Source: Candidatus Schekmanbacteria bacterium
Lineage (GTDB): Bacteria; Schekmanbacteria; GWA2-38-11; J061
Length of the DNA stretch: 64,000 nt
Reading direction: 5' to 3'
Assembly (NCBI GenBank): GCA_016219965.1
Contig: JACRJM010000015.1
Location: 281,857 to 345,856 of the forward strand
The notes beneath the pieces are model-generated. The model had not been told where the DNA came from and did not search any database. It saw only the letters and a program-made list of their open reading frames with translations. How positions within the stretch are numbered: the stretch's first letter is position 1; each line of letters begins with the position of its first letter. This document shows, piece by piece, positions 52,888 through 61,443 of the stretch. Made by a program: the position numbers and the translations under genes.

Positions 52888-53979
52888 ATGGAAAAGCTTT
52901 TAATGGGACCTGGTCCATCTAATGTTGATCCGCGTGTATTAAAGGCGATGTCGCAGCCGCTTGTTGGTCACCTTGACCCGGATTTTTTAAAAATCATGGA
53001 TTCAACTATGGAATGCTTGAGGCAGATTTTCAAAACTAAGAACAGGCTGACCATGCCCGTTTCCGGGACAGGGAGCGCGGGGATGGAGGCAGCGTGCGTA
53101 AACTTCATAGAGCCGGGAGACAAAGTTATAGTCGGTGTTAATGGTGTGTTTGGTGCAAGGGTAGCAGACCTCATGGGAAGGATAGGCGCCGAGGTTACAG
53201 AGATAAAAGAGAAATGGGGAAGCCCCATAGAGATAGAGAAGATCGTGAAAGCATTTTCAGCAGCCAAAGGGAAAGTAAAAGCCCTTGTGCTTGTCCATGC
53301 CGAGACATCCACCGGAGTGCATCAGCCGCTTGATGAAGCGGGCTGGATTGCGCGGGAGGAGGGAGCGCTTTTTATAGTCGATACCGTTACATCGCTTGGC
53401 GGCGTGGATGTAAGAATTGACGACTGGCTTATTGATGTATCTTACAGCGGAACGCAGAAGTGCCTGAGCTGTCCTCCGGGACTTTCACCGTTTACCGCCA
53501 ATGAACGTGCAATGGAAGTCTTGCGGAAAAGAAAGACAAAGGTTCCGTCATGGTATTTTGATTTTTCCATGATCGAGAAATACTGGGGGAGTGAAAGGGT
53601 ATATCATCACACGGCGCCAATAAGCATGATATTCGGACTCCATGAGGGATTAAAGATCATACTTGAAGAAGGGCTTGAAAAAAGGTTTAGCCGCCATATG
53701 GAAAACCATATTTATCTGAGGGATGAACTTGAAAAAATGGGAATCCGCTTTGTAGTTGATTCCGAGTACCGCCTGCCCAATCTTAATTCTGTCTATGTGC
53801 CTGCTGATATAGATGAGAAAAAGGTGCGTATGAGAATGCTTTCGGAGTATAATATTGAAATCGGTGCAGGGCTTGGAGAGTTTGCGGGAAAGGTATGGAG
53901 AATAGGGCTTATGGGTCACACTTCGAGAAAGGAAAACGTTGATACCTTAATCAATACTTTGAAAAAAGTTATGTATTGA
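52888..53979 (+). CDS. Class V aminotransferase (alanine/serine-glyoxylate type)
   Basis: The 363-residue PLP enzyme has LLMGPGPSNVDPRVLKAM at the N-terminus, PVSGTGSAGMEAACVNF (PLP phosphate site), VDTVTSLGG with the Asp that holds the pyridine nitrogen, and SYSGTQKCLSCPPGL with the Schiff-base Lys (about residue 194). This group transfers amino groups from alanine or serine to glyoxylate. It lies 25 bases after the LarA-like gene with TGAGGA before the ATG, so both are likely co-transcribed. Confidence 0.9.
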   Translation: MEKLLMGPGPSNVDPRVLKAMSQPLVGHLDPDFLKIMDSTMECLRQIFKTKNRLTMPVSGTGSAGMEAACVNFIEPGDKVIVGVNGVFGARVADLMGRIGAEVTEIKEKWGSPIEIEKIVKAFSAAKGKVKALVLVHAETSTGVHQPLDEAGWIAREEGALFIVDTVTSLGGVDVRIDDWLIDVSYSGTQKCLSCPPGLSPFTANERAMEVLRKRKTKVPSWYFDFSMIEKYWGSERVYHHTAPISMIFGLHEGLKIILEEGLEKRFSRHMENHIYLRDELEKMGIRFVVDSEYRLPNLNSVYVPADIDEKKVRMRMLSEYNIEIGAGLGEFAGKVWRIGLMGHTSRKENVDTLINTLKKVMY

Positions 53980-54029
53980 GATTGCTTCGGGTTCCTTCGC
54001 TTTGCTCAGGACAAGCCTCGCAGTGACGA
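53978..54029 (+). repeat. Dispersed REP-like sequence
   Basis: Starting in the aminotransferase stop codon, GAGATTGCTTCGG, TTCGCTTTGCTCAGGAC and CCTCGCAGTGACGAG form the kind of intergenic repeat seen in many bacterial genomes. Only one copy is in this window, so assignment rests on resemblance. Confidence 0.45.
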
Positions 54030-54103
54030 GGTAGTAGATAAAAATTACAGGCTAATGAAGCGTTATAATCATAATTAACAGTTATTATTTGGAGGAAAAG
54101 ATA

Positions 54104-55615
54104 GTGCCAAAGAAGAATGGTCTCATCCTCTCGATCGACGTTGGAACTTCAAGATGCAAGGCTGCGCTTTTTAAAACAAATGGTGAGCCGGCAGGTTTTG
54201 CTTCAACATCATATTCCATCAAGTTCTCTCAGAACGGAAGAGTTGAGGCAGATGCGGTGGAAGACTGGTGGAAGCCTACAATCAGGAATATAAAGGAACT
54301 TATTAAAAAGACAAAAGGAGCTCCGTCGAATATCATTGCTGTCGGTGTTTCCTGTACGAACGGCATCGTCCCTGTAAATGAAGAAGGTAAGCCTGTGGGC
54401 AATGCCATAATGCAGTTCGACAAGAGGACCACTGAGCTGGTTGGATTTTATTCAAAAAAGCTGAACGACGAGGAGCTTTTCGAGATCACCGGGAACCGCC
54501 TTGCCGCAGGCTCCTATGCGCTTCCGACCATAGTCTGGCTTAAGGAGAATGCAAAGGATGTTTATAAGAAGGCAGCTTCGTTCCTTTATCCTTCAGGTTA
54601 TATCGCTTCAAACCTCACCGGGAAGTTTTCAATAGATTATACGAGGGCAGCAACCACATTATTTTATGATATGCAGAAAAAAGTATGGTCCACCGAACTG
54701 CTGAATTTCTTTTCTGTAAAACCTGAGAAGCTGCCTCCAATATTTTCTTCTTCCGATGTGATTGGAACAGTTACCAAGTCAGCATCTAAGGAAACAGGAC
54801 TGCCGGAAGGAATCCCCGTAGTAGCGGGCGCTATGGATACATATTCAGCCGTTGTGGGGCTGGATAAAATAAAACACAATGACACGTCTCTTATCCTCGG
54901 GACAGTGGCAAGGCTTTGCAAGACAGTTATAGCTCGTGGTGTATTGAAAAGTGATTTTACGAATATTGAGTGCGGTTCCAAAAAATTCCTGTCAATAGCA
55001 TGCATGGACGGGATAGGGACATCTTACAACTGGTTTAACGATGCCGTGGGGAGTAAAAACGGAGCCGGAGGAACAGCTTCCATCGATCCCTGTTCCGGAG
55101 GTCTCATTTATCTGCCATATCTCGTGGGCGAGCGCTCTCCTATATGGGATCCATATGTAAAAGGAGTTTTGTTTGGAATAGAGCCGGGTCACAGGCGGGA
55201 GCATATTTATCGCGCCATAATCGAAGGGTGTGGTTTTGCAGTAAGATCCAACATTGAGATAATGAGCTCTGAAGCAGGACTTGAGACAGGAAATCTTGTT
55301 GTTCCCGAGACAGGATTCGGGAATTATCCTGAGTGGCTGCAGACCATATCTGACATTACGGGATGCGAGATTAACACTGTAAAGATAGAAGACCCGGAAT
55401 GTACCGGTACAGCGGCATTGGCTGCAATTGGTGCAGGAGAGGCTAAAGAGACTTCATCTTTTGTAAAGAGAAGCGCAAAGTCAGGGAAAAAGTACAAGCC
55501 TTCGAAGGAAAGGAAAAAGGCATACGACTCTTATTTTATCATCTATAACAAACTCTATACTGACCTCAAAGGCGATTTCAGGATATTAAAAGAGATAAGG
55601 AATTCCCTTAGATGA
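54104..55615 (+). CDS. FGGY-family carbohydrate kinase
   Basis: The 503-residue kinase has GLILSIDVGTSRCKAALF (phosphate 1), the central GIPVVAGAMDTYSAVVGL with the catalytic Asp, YLVGERSPIWDP, and VPETGFGNYPEWLQTISDI near the adenosine site. It phosphorylates a sugar, ketose or polyol; xylulokinase-like enzymes are closest by eye, but specificity is not readable. A GTG at 54104 follows GGAGGAAAAG; the TTG at 54089 lies before that site and is rejected. It overlaps the dehydrogenase gene by 4 bases (ATGA). Confidence 0.88.
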   Translation: MPKKNGLILSIDVGTSRCKAALFKTNGEPAGFASTSYSIKFSQNGRVEADAVEDWWKPTIRNIKELIKKTKGAPSNIIAVGVSCTNGIVPVNEEGKPVGNAIMQFDKRTTELVGFYSKKLNDEELFEITGNRLAAGSYALPTIVWLKENAKDVYKKAASFLYPSGYIASNLTGKFSIDYTRAATTLFYDMQKKVWSTELLNFFSVKPEKLPPIFSSSDVIGTVTKSASKETGLPEGIPVVAGAMDTYSAVVGLDKIKHNDTSLILGTVARLCKTVIARGVLKSDFTNIECGSKKFLSIACMDGIGTSYNWFNDAVGSKNGAGGTASIDPCSGGLIYLPYLVGERSPIWDPYVKGVLFGIEPGHRREHIYRAIIEGCGFAVRSNIEIMSSEAGLETGNLVVPETGFGNYPEWLQTISDITGCEINTVKIEDPECTGTAALAAIGAGEAKETSSFVKRSAKSGKKYKPSKERKKAYDSYFIIYNKLYTDLKGDFRILKEIRNSLR

Positions 55616-56643
55616 AAGCAGCAGTATTTAAAGGAATAAATATCCTTTCTGTCGAGGACGTAAAAGAACCTCCTCTCCCTAAAGGCGGGCTCTTGCTTAA
55701 AGTTCAGGCTACCGGAATATGCGGAACAGACGTCCGTATTTTCAGGGGGAGAAAAATGGTCACTCCTCCCCGTATCATAGGCCATGAATTCTCAGGCATT
55801 GTTGCCGGTGTTTCAGAGGGGACCGGAGGGCTCAAAGAAGGTGACCGTGTCGTTGTTGAGGCGATAATACCGTGCGGTACATGTTATGCGTGCAGGCGGG
55901 GCGAGGCGAATATCTGTGTTTCAAGAAAAACATTGGGTTACGAGCTTGACGGCGGATTTGCAGAATATGTGGCCATCCCTGCTGAAGCAGTTGCAGCAGG
56001 TTGCGTTATCAAACTGCCGGACAATGTTTCATTTGCGGAAGCCGCAGCGTGCGAGCCTGCGGCAGCATGTATAAACGGAAGAAACAAGATAAGCAGCAAT
56101 CTCAGAGAAAGCATTCTTATTGCAGGTGACGGACCAGTCGGACTCATACATATGGAGCTTGCAAAGGCATCAGGTTTTAAAAAAGTTCTTATGGCCGGCA
56201 CAGATAGTGGGAAGCTCGCACTAGCAAAGAAACTTGGAGCAGATGCTGTTTTAAATGTAAGGGAAGGTGATATTGCACCATTTATAAAGAGCGTCTGCGG
56301 CGAAGATGGCGTTGATTGCGTTATCGTCGCAAATAACAACAGAGCTTCTCTTGAAGAATGTATCAAGCTTTTGCGGAAAGGGGGAGAGGTTGTCATTTTC
56401 GCAGGATACAAGAGCGAGGAAGCAATAGAGATAAACCTTAATTTAATCCACTACAGGGAAATAAAGATAAAAGGTTCATCCGGTCATTCTAAAGTTCACA
56501 TGAAAGAGGCTGTAGAGCTTGTCAGCAACGGCAGCCTTGATCTTAAAAGCCTTATAACCCATGAGCTTAAACCTGAGCAGATTGTCGAAGGGATAAAGAT
56601 GAAGGAGGAGCTGGTGGGGATCAAGCACATCATTAAGTTTTAA
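55612..56643 (+). CDS. Zinc-dependent medium-chain alcohol/polyol dehydrogenase
   Basis: The 343-residue MDR has the catalytic zinc ligands in TGICGTDVRIFRG and IGHEFSGI, the structural zinc set PCGTCYACRRGEANIC, and the NAD motif ILIAGDGPVGLIHMELA. It is close to sorbitol/threonine-dehydrogenase-like enzymes. The ATGA overlap with the kinase gene shows co-translation, and oxidation of a polyol before phosphorylation would be a sensible order. It resembles the MDR at 25.3 kb in architecture. Confidence 0.9.
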   Translation: MKAAVFKGINILSVEDVKEPPLPKGGLLLKVQATGICGTDVRIFRGRKMVTPPRIIGHEFSGIVAGVSEGTGGLKEGDRVVVEAIIPCGTCYACRRGEANICVSRKTLGYELDGGFAEYVAIPAEAVAAGCVIKLPDNVSFAEAAACEPAAACINGRNKISSNLRESILIAGDGPVGLIHMELAKASGFKKVLMAGTDSGKLALAKKLGADAVLNVREGDIAPFIKSVCGEDGVDCVIVANNNRASLEECIKLLRKGGEVVIFAGYKSEEAIEINLNLIHYREIKIKGSSGHSKVHMKEAVELVSNGSLDLKSLITHELKPEQIVEGIKMKEELVGIKHIIKF

Positions 56644-56681
56644 GTTAAAAAACGCAATATTTGCTTTAATACTTCGCGAGC

Positions 56682-56743
56682 GGCCAGCTCGCAAATGCTC
56701 ACATACAGAAAAGTATGCTCCGCTTTGCTCGAAGTCCGCTTCC
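56682..56743 (+). repeat. 62-bp dispersed intergenic repeat, copy 2
   Basis: It shares 56 of 62 positions with 46317-46378, including GCTCACATAC and AAGTATGCTCCGCTTT. It lies after the end of a gene, as does copy 1, and is followed by a partial ~90-bp-unit-like tail (AACACAAATCTTGCATTTTG). Confidence 0.85.
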
Positions 56744-56848
56744 TTGTCTTAAACACAAATCTTGCATTTTGTAAAAAATATTAAGCTTACCAAGTTAACT
56801 CATTAGCTGCGGGTGATTGATGGATTGGTAGTTCCGCTTCTTTTTATT

Positions 56849-56919
56849 GTCATCCCCGCGAAAGCGGGGATCCAGAAATAATAAGTAACCATGGATTCCG
56901 CATCATGTGCGGAATGACA
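56849..56919 (+). repeat. 71-bp two-hairpin palindromic repeat, copy 1
   Basis: GTCATCCCCGC-GAAA-GCGGGGATCCAG forms the first hairpin and TGGATTCCGC...GCGGAATGACA the second; the outer ends are also complementary. The second copy is at 61277-61347, the same length. This resembles the widespread REP/MITE-like palindromes of many bacteria. Confidence 0.9.
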
Positions 56920-56932
56920 GCATTTCTAATTT

Positions 56933-57367
56933 CTATGGCAGGTTGGTTCTGCCGCTCATTACCTTTAGCGGGATACGTATGGAGTTTGATTCTTCAGAAT
57001 TTGCAGCAATTCTGTCAGCCATTCCATCAAATGCATTTTCAGGACGTCCCATTTTTTTGGATAGAAGCCTGAGGAAGACAAGTATATCTTCCTTTTTGGT
57101 GAGACGTTCAGCTTTGCCTTCAACTATGGCCGCGCGCCATTTCATATGATTGGGGTCTGAGTCGCAGATTTTAAAGGCAACATTTAAATTTGATTTTACA
57201 CATTTTGCCATGCGTCCACCGGGTCTGGAGCCGCAGTAAAGATAATTGTCATCGCTCGCATAAGATACCTCGACTGCATAAGGCTTGTTTCCGTCAACTG
57301 CCAGAATCATTCCCCATCTCCATTCAGCGATAAAACTCCTGATTTCCTTCTCTGTCATTTCTCTCAT
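56933..57367 (-). CDS. Pyridoxamine 5'-phosphate oxidase-like FMN-binding protein
   Basis: The 144-residue protein has a compact split-barrel pattern: WRWGMILAVDGNKPYAVEV, LYCGSRPGGRMAKCVKSN and FKICDSDPNHMKWRAAIVEG. These are typical of the small PPOX-like FMN proteins related to NimA nitroreductases. The ATG at 57367 follows GGAGGCGCGTT; an upstream in-frame start lacks a site. It is divergent from the WecA-GAF gene. Function is not assigned; it differs clearly from the PPOX-like protein at 41.5 kb. Confidence 0.8.
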   Translation of the reverse strand: MREMTEKEIRSFIAEWRWGMILAVDGNKPYAVEVSYASDDNYLYCGSRPGGRMAKCVKSNLNVAFKICDSDPNHMKWRAAIVEGKAERLTKKEDILVFLRLLSKKMGRPENAFDGMADRIAANSEESNSIRIPLKVMSGRTNLP

Positions 57368-57578
57368 AACGCGCCTCCTGTTCAAAAATGAAAAAAGTTT
57401 TGTGACATATTAATTTATCAGTGCAAAATGAAATATATCCATAAAAAAAGCAAATCAATTTTACGTATGAAAATATTGTCAAATATAGAATTAACGCTTT
57501 ATTAGGATTACTTTGTTCAGAATTTATGTTGACACTTTAGAAAAAGTCAATATATACAAAGGGTACGAGGTTCCACAA

Positions 57579-59294
57579 ATGACCATTGATACAATATATC
57601 AAAGCCTACTATTTCTTTTTTTGACTTCAGGTTTTCTTTGTCTGATATTGACGCCTGCGGTAAAGCTTTTTGCTATACAGACAGGGATTCTCAGAAAACC
57701 GGGAATCCGGACTGTCCACTCAAAGCCTATGCCTCTTCTTGGAGGACTGGCGATTTTCATGTCAGCATCAATTTCGCTTGCGTTGATGAATCTTTTTGGA
57801 ATCGGGTATTTCAACATAACCTCTTTTGAGGAAAACAAGTATATCCCGGTTATAGCAGGTGCCTTAGTGATAATGATTGTTGGCATAATTGATGATGTCC
57901 GCGGCATGAAGGCTTCAACAAAATTTATTGCCCAGTTTGCAGTGGCATTGGCAGTGTGGCATGCAGGTATCAGGCTTGACCTTTTAAAAACTTATACTGG
58001 TGCTGAAATTCCATTTTTGAATTCCGGTCTCTCACTCATTTTTACCATATTCTGGCTCCTTGCTTTTACCAATGCAATAAACCTGATTGACGGTCTTGAC
58101 GGACTGGCTACAGGGATTTCTTCCATAGCCTTTCTATCCCTTGGAGTTGTTGCACTGTTCAATGACTGTTTTGTTCAGTCCTATATATGCTTTGCCATCG
58201 GGGGAGCTGCAATAGCATTTTTGAAATATAATTTTAACCCGGCAAAGATATTTCTTGGCGATACCGGTTCACTTTCCCTTGGTTTCCTCCTTGGCGGGGT
58301 TTCCATTACTGGCTCTATGAAAACCGCTACTATCGGGACTATCCTTGTGAGTATCGTGCTGATGGGGCTTCCCGTGCTTGATACAAGTCTTTCCATTATC
58401 AGAAGGGTCCTTAAAAATATCAACATATTCCAGGCAGACAAGGAACACATTCACCATAAGCTTCTTGATATGGGGTTATCTCATAGAAGAGCTGTGATAA
58501 TCCTTTATTGCGTGTCATTGATTTTTGCTGTTTCGGCGGTTTATATATCATTTTCCACAGCCAGAAACATCGGGTTTATTGTGCTGATATTCTCCGGTAT
58601 GGCGTACGTGGCTCTTAATAAGCTTGGATACAAAGAATACCTTAAGCTTATCAAATACAGAAATTCAAACGGTACAAATGAGAATGTGCCCTTTGAAATC
58701 CAGTATTTCAACCTGGTTTCTAAAATGAACCTTGCTGTAACACCTGAGAAGATATGGGAACATGCGGCAAAGATCCTTAAACTTATAGGCTTTGAACGCG
58801 TATCAATGCATATGCTTAATAATGACAGAACAAAGCTTTCAACCATTTTTACATGGTCTGTTGATCCGGATAAAATAAAAAACATCATGAAAGAATATGA
58901 GAAGATAACGAGAGACCAGAAGCTTGGTCAGGGCGGGTCTATAGTTTCCTATGTTCTTTCGCTTTCGAACAATGACATGATGGTGGTGAGGGACAAAGAG
59001 GAGATGAGGGGAAAAGTCTCAGACCAGATATTAGACCATATAGCCGCTGATGAATTCATCTGCATCCCATTGGTCGGGACATCAGGAATGCTTGGCGCTA
59101 TTATTGCTGATAAGTATTTTACCAATAACAGGATAGAAGAAGATGAGATTGCCCTCCTTGCTTCCCTGTCATCACTCATAATCGCGGTTATAGAGCGGAA
59201 CAGCCTGCTTAGCTACGAAGGTAAAGAGATAATTTTATCGAATAACGAAGTCAAGCTCAGGACCCGGAATGGCAAATTCGAGCATCTCCACTAA
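57579..59294 (+). CDS. WecA-family sugar-1-phosphate transferase fused to a GAF-like domain
   Basis: Residues 1-345 form a polytopic undecaprenyl-phosphate sugar-phosphate transferase: IVGIIDDVRGMKAS, NLIDGLDGLATGI, NFNPAKIFLGDTGSLSLGF and KEHIHHKLLDMGLSHRR (HIHH motif of WecA). Residues 375-560 are a soluble GAF-like domain (KIWEHAAKILKLIGFERVSM; LGQGGSIVSYVLS; FICIPLVGTSGMLGAIIADK). The ATG at 57579 has GAGG 8 bases upstream; a TTG at 57513 has no such site. It starts the rml gene block, so it likely initiates a rhamnose-containing glycan, and the GAF part could regulate it. Confidence 0.87.
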   Translation: MTIDTIYQSLLFLFLTSGFLCLILTPAVKLFAIQTGILRKPGIRTVHSKPMPLLGGLAIFMSASISLALMNLFGIGYFNITSFEENKYIPVIAGALVIMIVGIIDDVRGMKASTKFIAQFAVALAVWHAGIRLDLLKTYTGAEIPFLNSGLSLIFTIFWLLAFTNAINLIDGLDGLATGISSIAFLSLGVVALFNDCFVQSYICFAIGGAAIAFLKYNFNPAKIFLGDTGSLSLGFLLGGVSITGSMKTATIGTILVSIVLMGLPVLDTSLSIIRRVLKNINIFQADKEHIHHKLLDMGLSHRRAVIILYCVSLIFAVSAVYISFSTARNIGFIVLIFSGMAYVALNKLGYKEYLKLIKYRNSNGTNENVPFEIQYFNLVSKMNLAVTPEKIWEHAAKILKLIGFERVSMHMLNNDRTKLSTIFTWSVDPDKIKNIMKEYEKITRDQKLGQGGSIVSYVLSLSNNDMMVVRDKEEMRGKVSDQILDHIAADEFICIPLVGTSGMLGAIIADKYFTNNRIEEDEIALLASLSSLIIAVIERNSLLSYEGKEIILSNNEVKLRTRNGKFEHLH

Positions 59295-59396
59295 ATGGGT
59301 TTTAATCGCTTCCTGTACTTAAATTTTCCTTGTATGCCTGCCTGATATTATGTATGTTTATTTTTTTTGAACTGACCAAATAAGGGGGTTTATCTT

Positions 59397-60128
59397 ATGA
59401 AAGGTATAATACTTGGAGGCGGGCTTGGAACAAGGCTTAGCCCTCTTACGAAAATTACCAACAAACATCTTCTCCCGGTATTCGATAAGCCAATGATATA
59501 TTACCCCATAACTGCGCTTATAAATGCCGGTATAAGGGACATACTCATTGTCACCGGCGGAAACAATGCCGGCGATTTCTTGAAGCTTCTCGGGAATGGC
59601 AAGGAATTCGGGCTTAAACATATTAATTACACATACCAGGAAGGTGAGGGGGGAATAGCCGAGGCGCTTGCCCTTGCCGAGCATTTCTCTGACAAAGAGA
59701 AGATATGCATAATTCTTGGAGATAATATCATTGAAAAAAATATAAAACAGCAGGCAGATGCTTTTATAAAACAGGAGAAGGGTGCAAGGATTCTTTTAAA
59801 GGAAGTTCCTGACCCTCATAGGTTCGGAGTTCCTGAGCTAAAAGGCGACAAGGTTGTCTGCATTGAAGAAAAACCGAAGGATCCAAAATCCAATTATGCT
59901 GTTACTGGAATATATATGTATGACAGCAAGGTATTTGATATTATAAAAACGCTGAAGCCTTCGGACCGCGGAGAACTCGAAATAACTGATGTCAACAATG
60001 CGTATATAAAGCTTGGCGAGATGCAATGGGATCTGCTTGAAGGATGGTGGACAGATGCAGGGACATTCGAATCACTAAGACGTGCTTCGAACCTTGTTGC
60101 AGAAACAGGAGCGAATAAAATAAATTAA
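59397..60128 (+). CDS. rmlA: Glucose-1-phosphate thymidylyltransferase (short form)
   Basis: The 243-residue nucleotidyltransferase has GIILGGGLGTRLSPLTKITN, LLPVFDKPMIYYPI, ILGDNIIE and EEKPKDPKSNYAVTGIYMYD, matching RmlA. It makes dTDP-glucose from glucose-1-phosphate. It is about 45-50 residues shorter than the E. coli enzyme and lacks its C-terminal extension; short forms are known. A strong AAGGGGG precedes the ATG. rmlB follows within 60 bases. Confidence 0.9.
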   Translation: MKGIILGGGLGTRLSPLTKITNKHLLPVFDKPMIYYPITALINAGIRDILIVTGGNNAGDFLKLLGNGKEFGLKHINYTYQEGEGGIAEALALAEHFSDKEKICIILGDNIIEKNIKQQADAFIKQEKGARILLKEVPDPHRFGVPELKGDKVVCIEEKPKDPKSNYAVTGIYMYDSKVFDIIKTLKPSDRGELEITDVNNAYIKLGEMQWDLLEGWWTDAGTFESLRRASNLVAETGANKIN

Positions 60129-60187
60129 CAGCATGTATGTATATTGTTTAAAATCAACTAGATACATTGAAATAGGTAATGTGTGAC

Positions 60188-61192
60188 ATGAATATACTTG
60201 TAACAGGCGGGGCAGGCTTCATTGGTTCAAACTTTATCAGGATGATGCTAAAAAAGCATCCTGACTGGAATATAATAAACGTTGATTTGCTCACATATGC
60301 GGGTTGCATAGAAAACCTTGAAGATGTTTCTACAGACAAGCGCTACAGATTTGTTAAAGGAGATATTAACGATTCTGGTCTTGTTTCCTCACTTTTAGAC
60401 GGCGTTGATGCAATCATAAATTTTGCGGCAGAATCACATGTTGACAGGAGTATTGAAGATCCATCAGTTTTTTTAAAAACCAATATCTTCGGGACTTACA
60501 CACTCCTTGAACAAGCTATGAAAAAAAAGATAAAGAGGTTTATACAGATATCAACTGATGAGGTTTACGGCTCTCTGGGTAAAGAAGGATATTTTACTGA
60601 AACGACCCCACTTTCACCTAACAGTCCATATTCAGCGAGCAAGGCTTCAGCAGATATGATTGCAAGGAGCTATTTTGAGACCTACGGTTTCCCTGCAATC
60701 ATCACACGCTGTTCCAATAATTACGGCCCGTACCAGTTTCCGGAGAAGTTTATCCCTCTGATGATTACAAATGCCATTGAGGACAGAGAGCTTCCTGTTT
60801 ACGGAGACGGGATGAACATAAGGGACTGGATACATGTAGATGACCACTGCGCTGCCATTGAGGCAGTGTTTCTCAAAGGACGGGAAGGGGAAGTCTATAA
60901 TGTAGGCGGCGGATGCGAGAAAAACAATATTGACGTTGTGAAGATGATTTTAAGGAAAATAGGCAAGCCTGAATCCTTTATAAGATTTGTCAAAGACAGA
61001 CTTGGACACGACCGGAGATATGCCATAGATTCATCAAAGATAGAAAAAGAGCTCGGCTGGAAGCCGTCGGTTGAGTTTGAGCGGGGTCTTGAAGCAACGA
61101 TAGGGTGGTATAAGACAAACACGAAATGGTGGGAGAACATCAAGAGCGGAGAATACCGCGATTACTACCGCAAGCATTATGAAAACAGATAA
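60188..61192 (+). CDS. rmlB: dTDP-glucose 4,6-dehydratase
   Basis: The 334-residue extended SDR has NILVTGGAGFIGSNF (NAD loop), FAAESHVDRSIEDP, STDEVYGS (Thr-Asp-Glu catalytic set), YSASKAS (YxxxK), NNYGPYQFPEKFIP and IRDWIHVDDH. It turns dTDP-glucose into the 4-keto-6-deoxy sugar. An ATG at 60179 is in frame, but AGG is only 2 bases before it; the ATG at 60188 starts the usual N-terminus. Confidence 0.95.
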   Translation: MNILVTGGAGFIGSNFIRMMLKKHPDWNIINVDLLTYAGCIENLEDVSTDKRYRFVKGDINDSGLVSSLLDGVDAIINFAAESHVDRSIEDPSVFLKTNIFGTYTLLEQAMKKKIKRFIQISTDEVYGSLGKEGYFTETTPLSPNSPYSASKASADMIARSYFETYGFPAIITRCSNNYGPYQFPEKFIPLMITNAIEDRELPVYGDGMNIRDWIHVDDHCAAIEAVFLKGREGEVYNVGGGCEKNNIDVVKMILRKIGKPESFIRFVKDRLGHDRRYAIDSSKIEKELGWKPSVEFERGLEATIGWYKTNTKWWENIKSGEYRDYYRKHYENR

Positions 61193-61443
61193 TGCCGGAA
61201 GTGCTCCAGTTTTAGTTAATCAAAAGAATTCCTCGATGCTTTGTATTGGGGTGAATGTTATCATTTTCTTTGTTTTGTCATCCCCTCGAAAGAGGGGATC
61301 CAGAAATAATGGGTAAAACTGGATTCCGCATCAAGTGCGGAATGACAGTGTTGTATTAATATTTGGATTGCTGGGTAATTCATTTGTTTTAGATTCAGAG
61401 AATTGCCTGGCTCGTCATTGATTACAAATAAAGGAATAATCGG
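61193..61443. other. Intergenic region between rmlB and rmlD
   Basis: This gap of 251 bases holds the second 71-bp palindromic repeat (61277-61347). No frame resembling rmlC (dTDP-4-dehydrorhamnose 3,5-epimerase) is seen here, and AAAGGAATAATCGG just precedes the rmlD ATG. Confidence 0.6.
61277..61347 (+). repeat. 71-bp two-hairpin palindromic repeat, copy 2
   Basis: Same structure and length as 56849-56919, with CCCCTC-GAAA-GAGGGG in the first hairpin, where the first copy has CCCCGC/GCGGGG. Both arms changed together, which keeps the pairing, so the structure is conserved and not just the sequence. Confidence 0.9.

Larger units (their letters stand above)
56644..56932. other. Intergenic region with dispersed repeats
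   Basis: This gap of about 290 bases contains the second copies of the 62-bp element and the 71-bp two-hairpin element, listed separately. Between and around them only AT-rich sequence is seen, and no coding frame. Confidence 0.6.
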
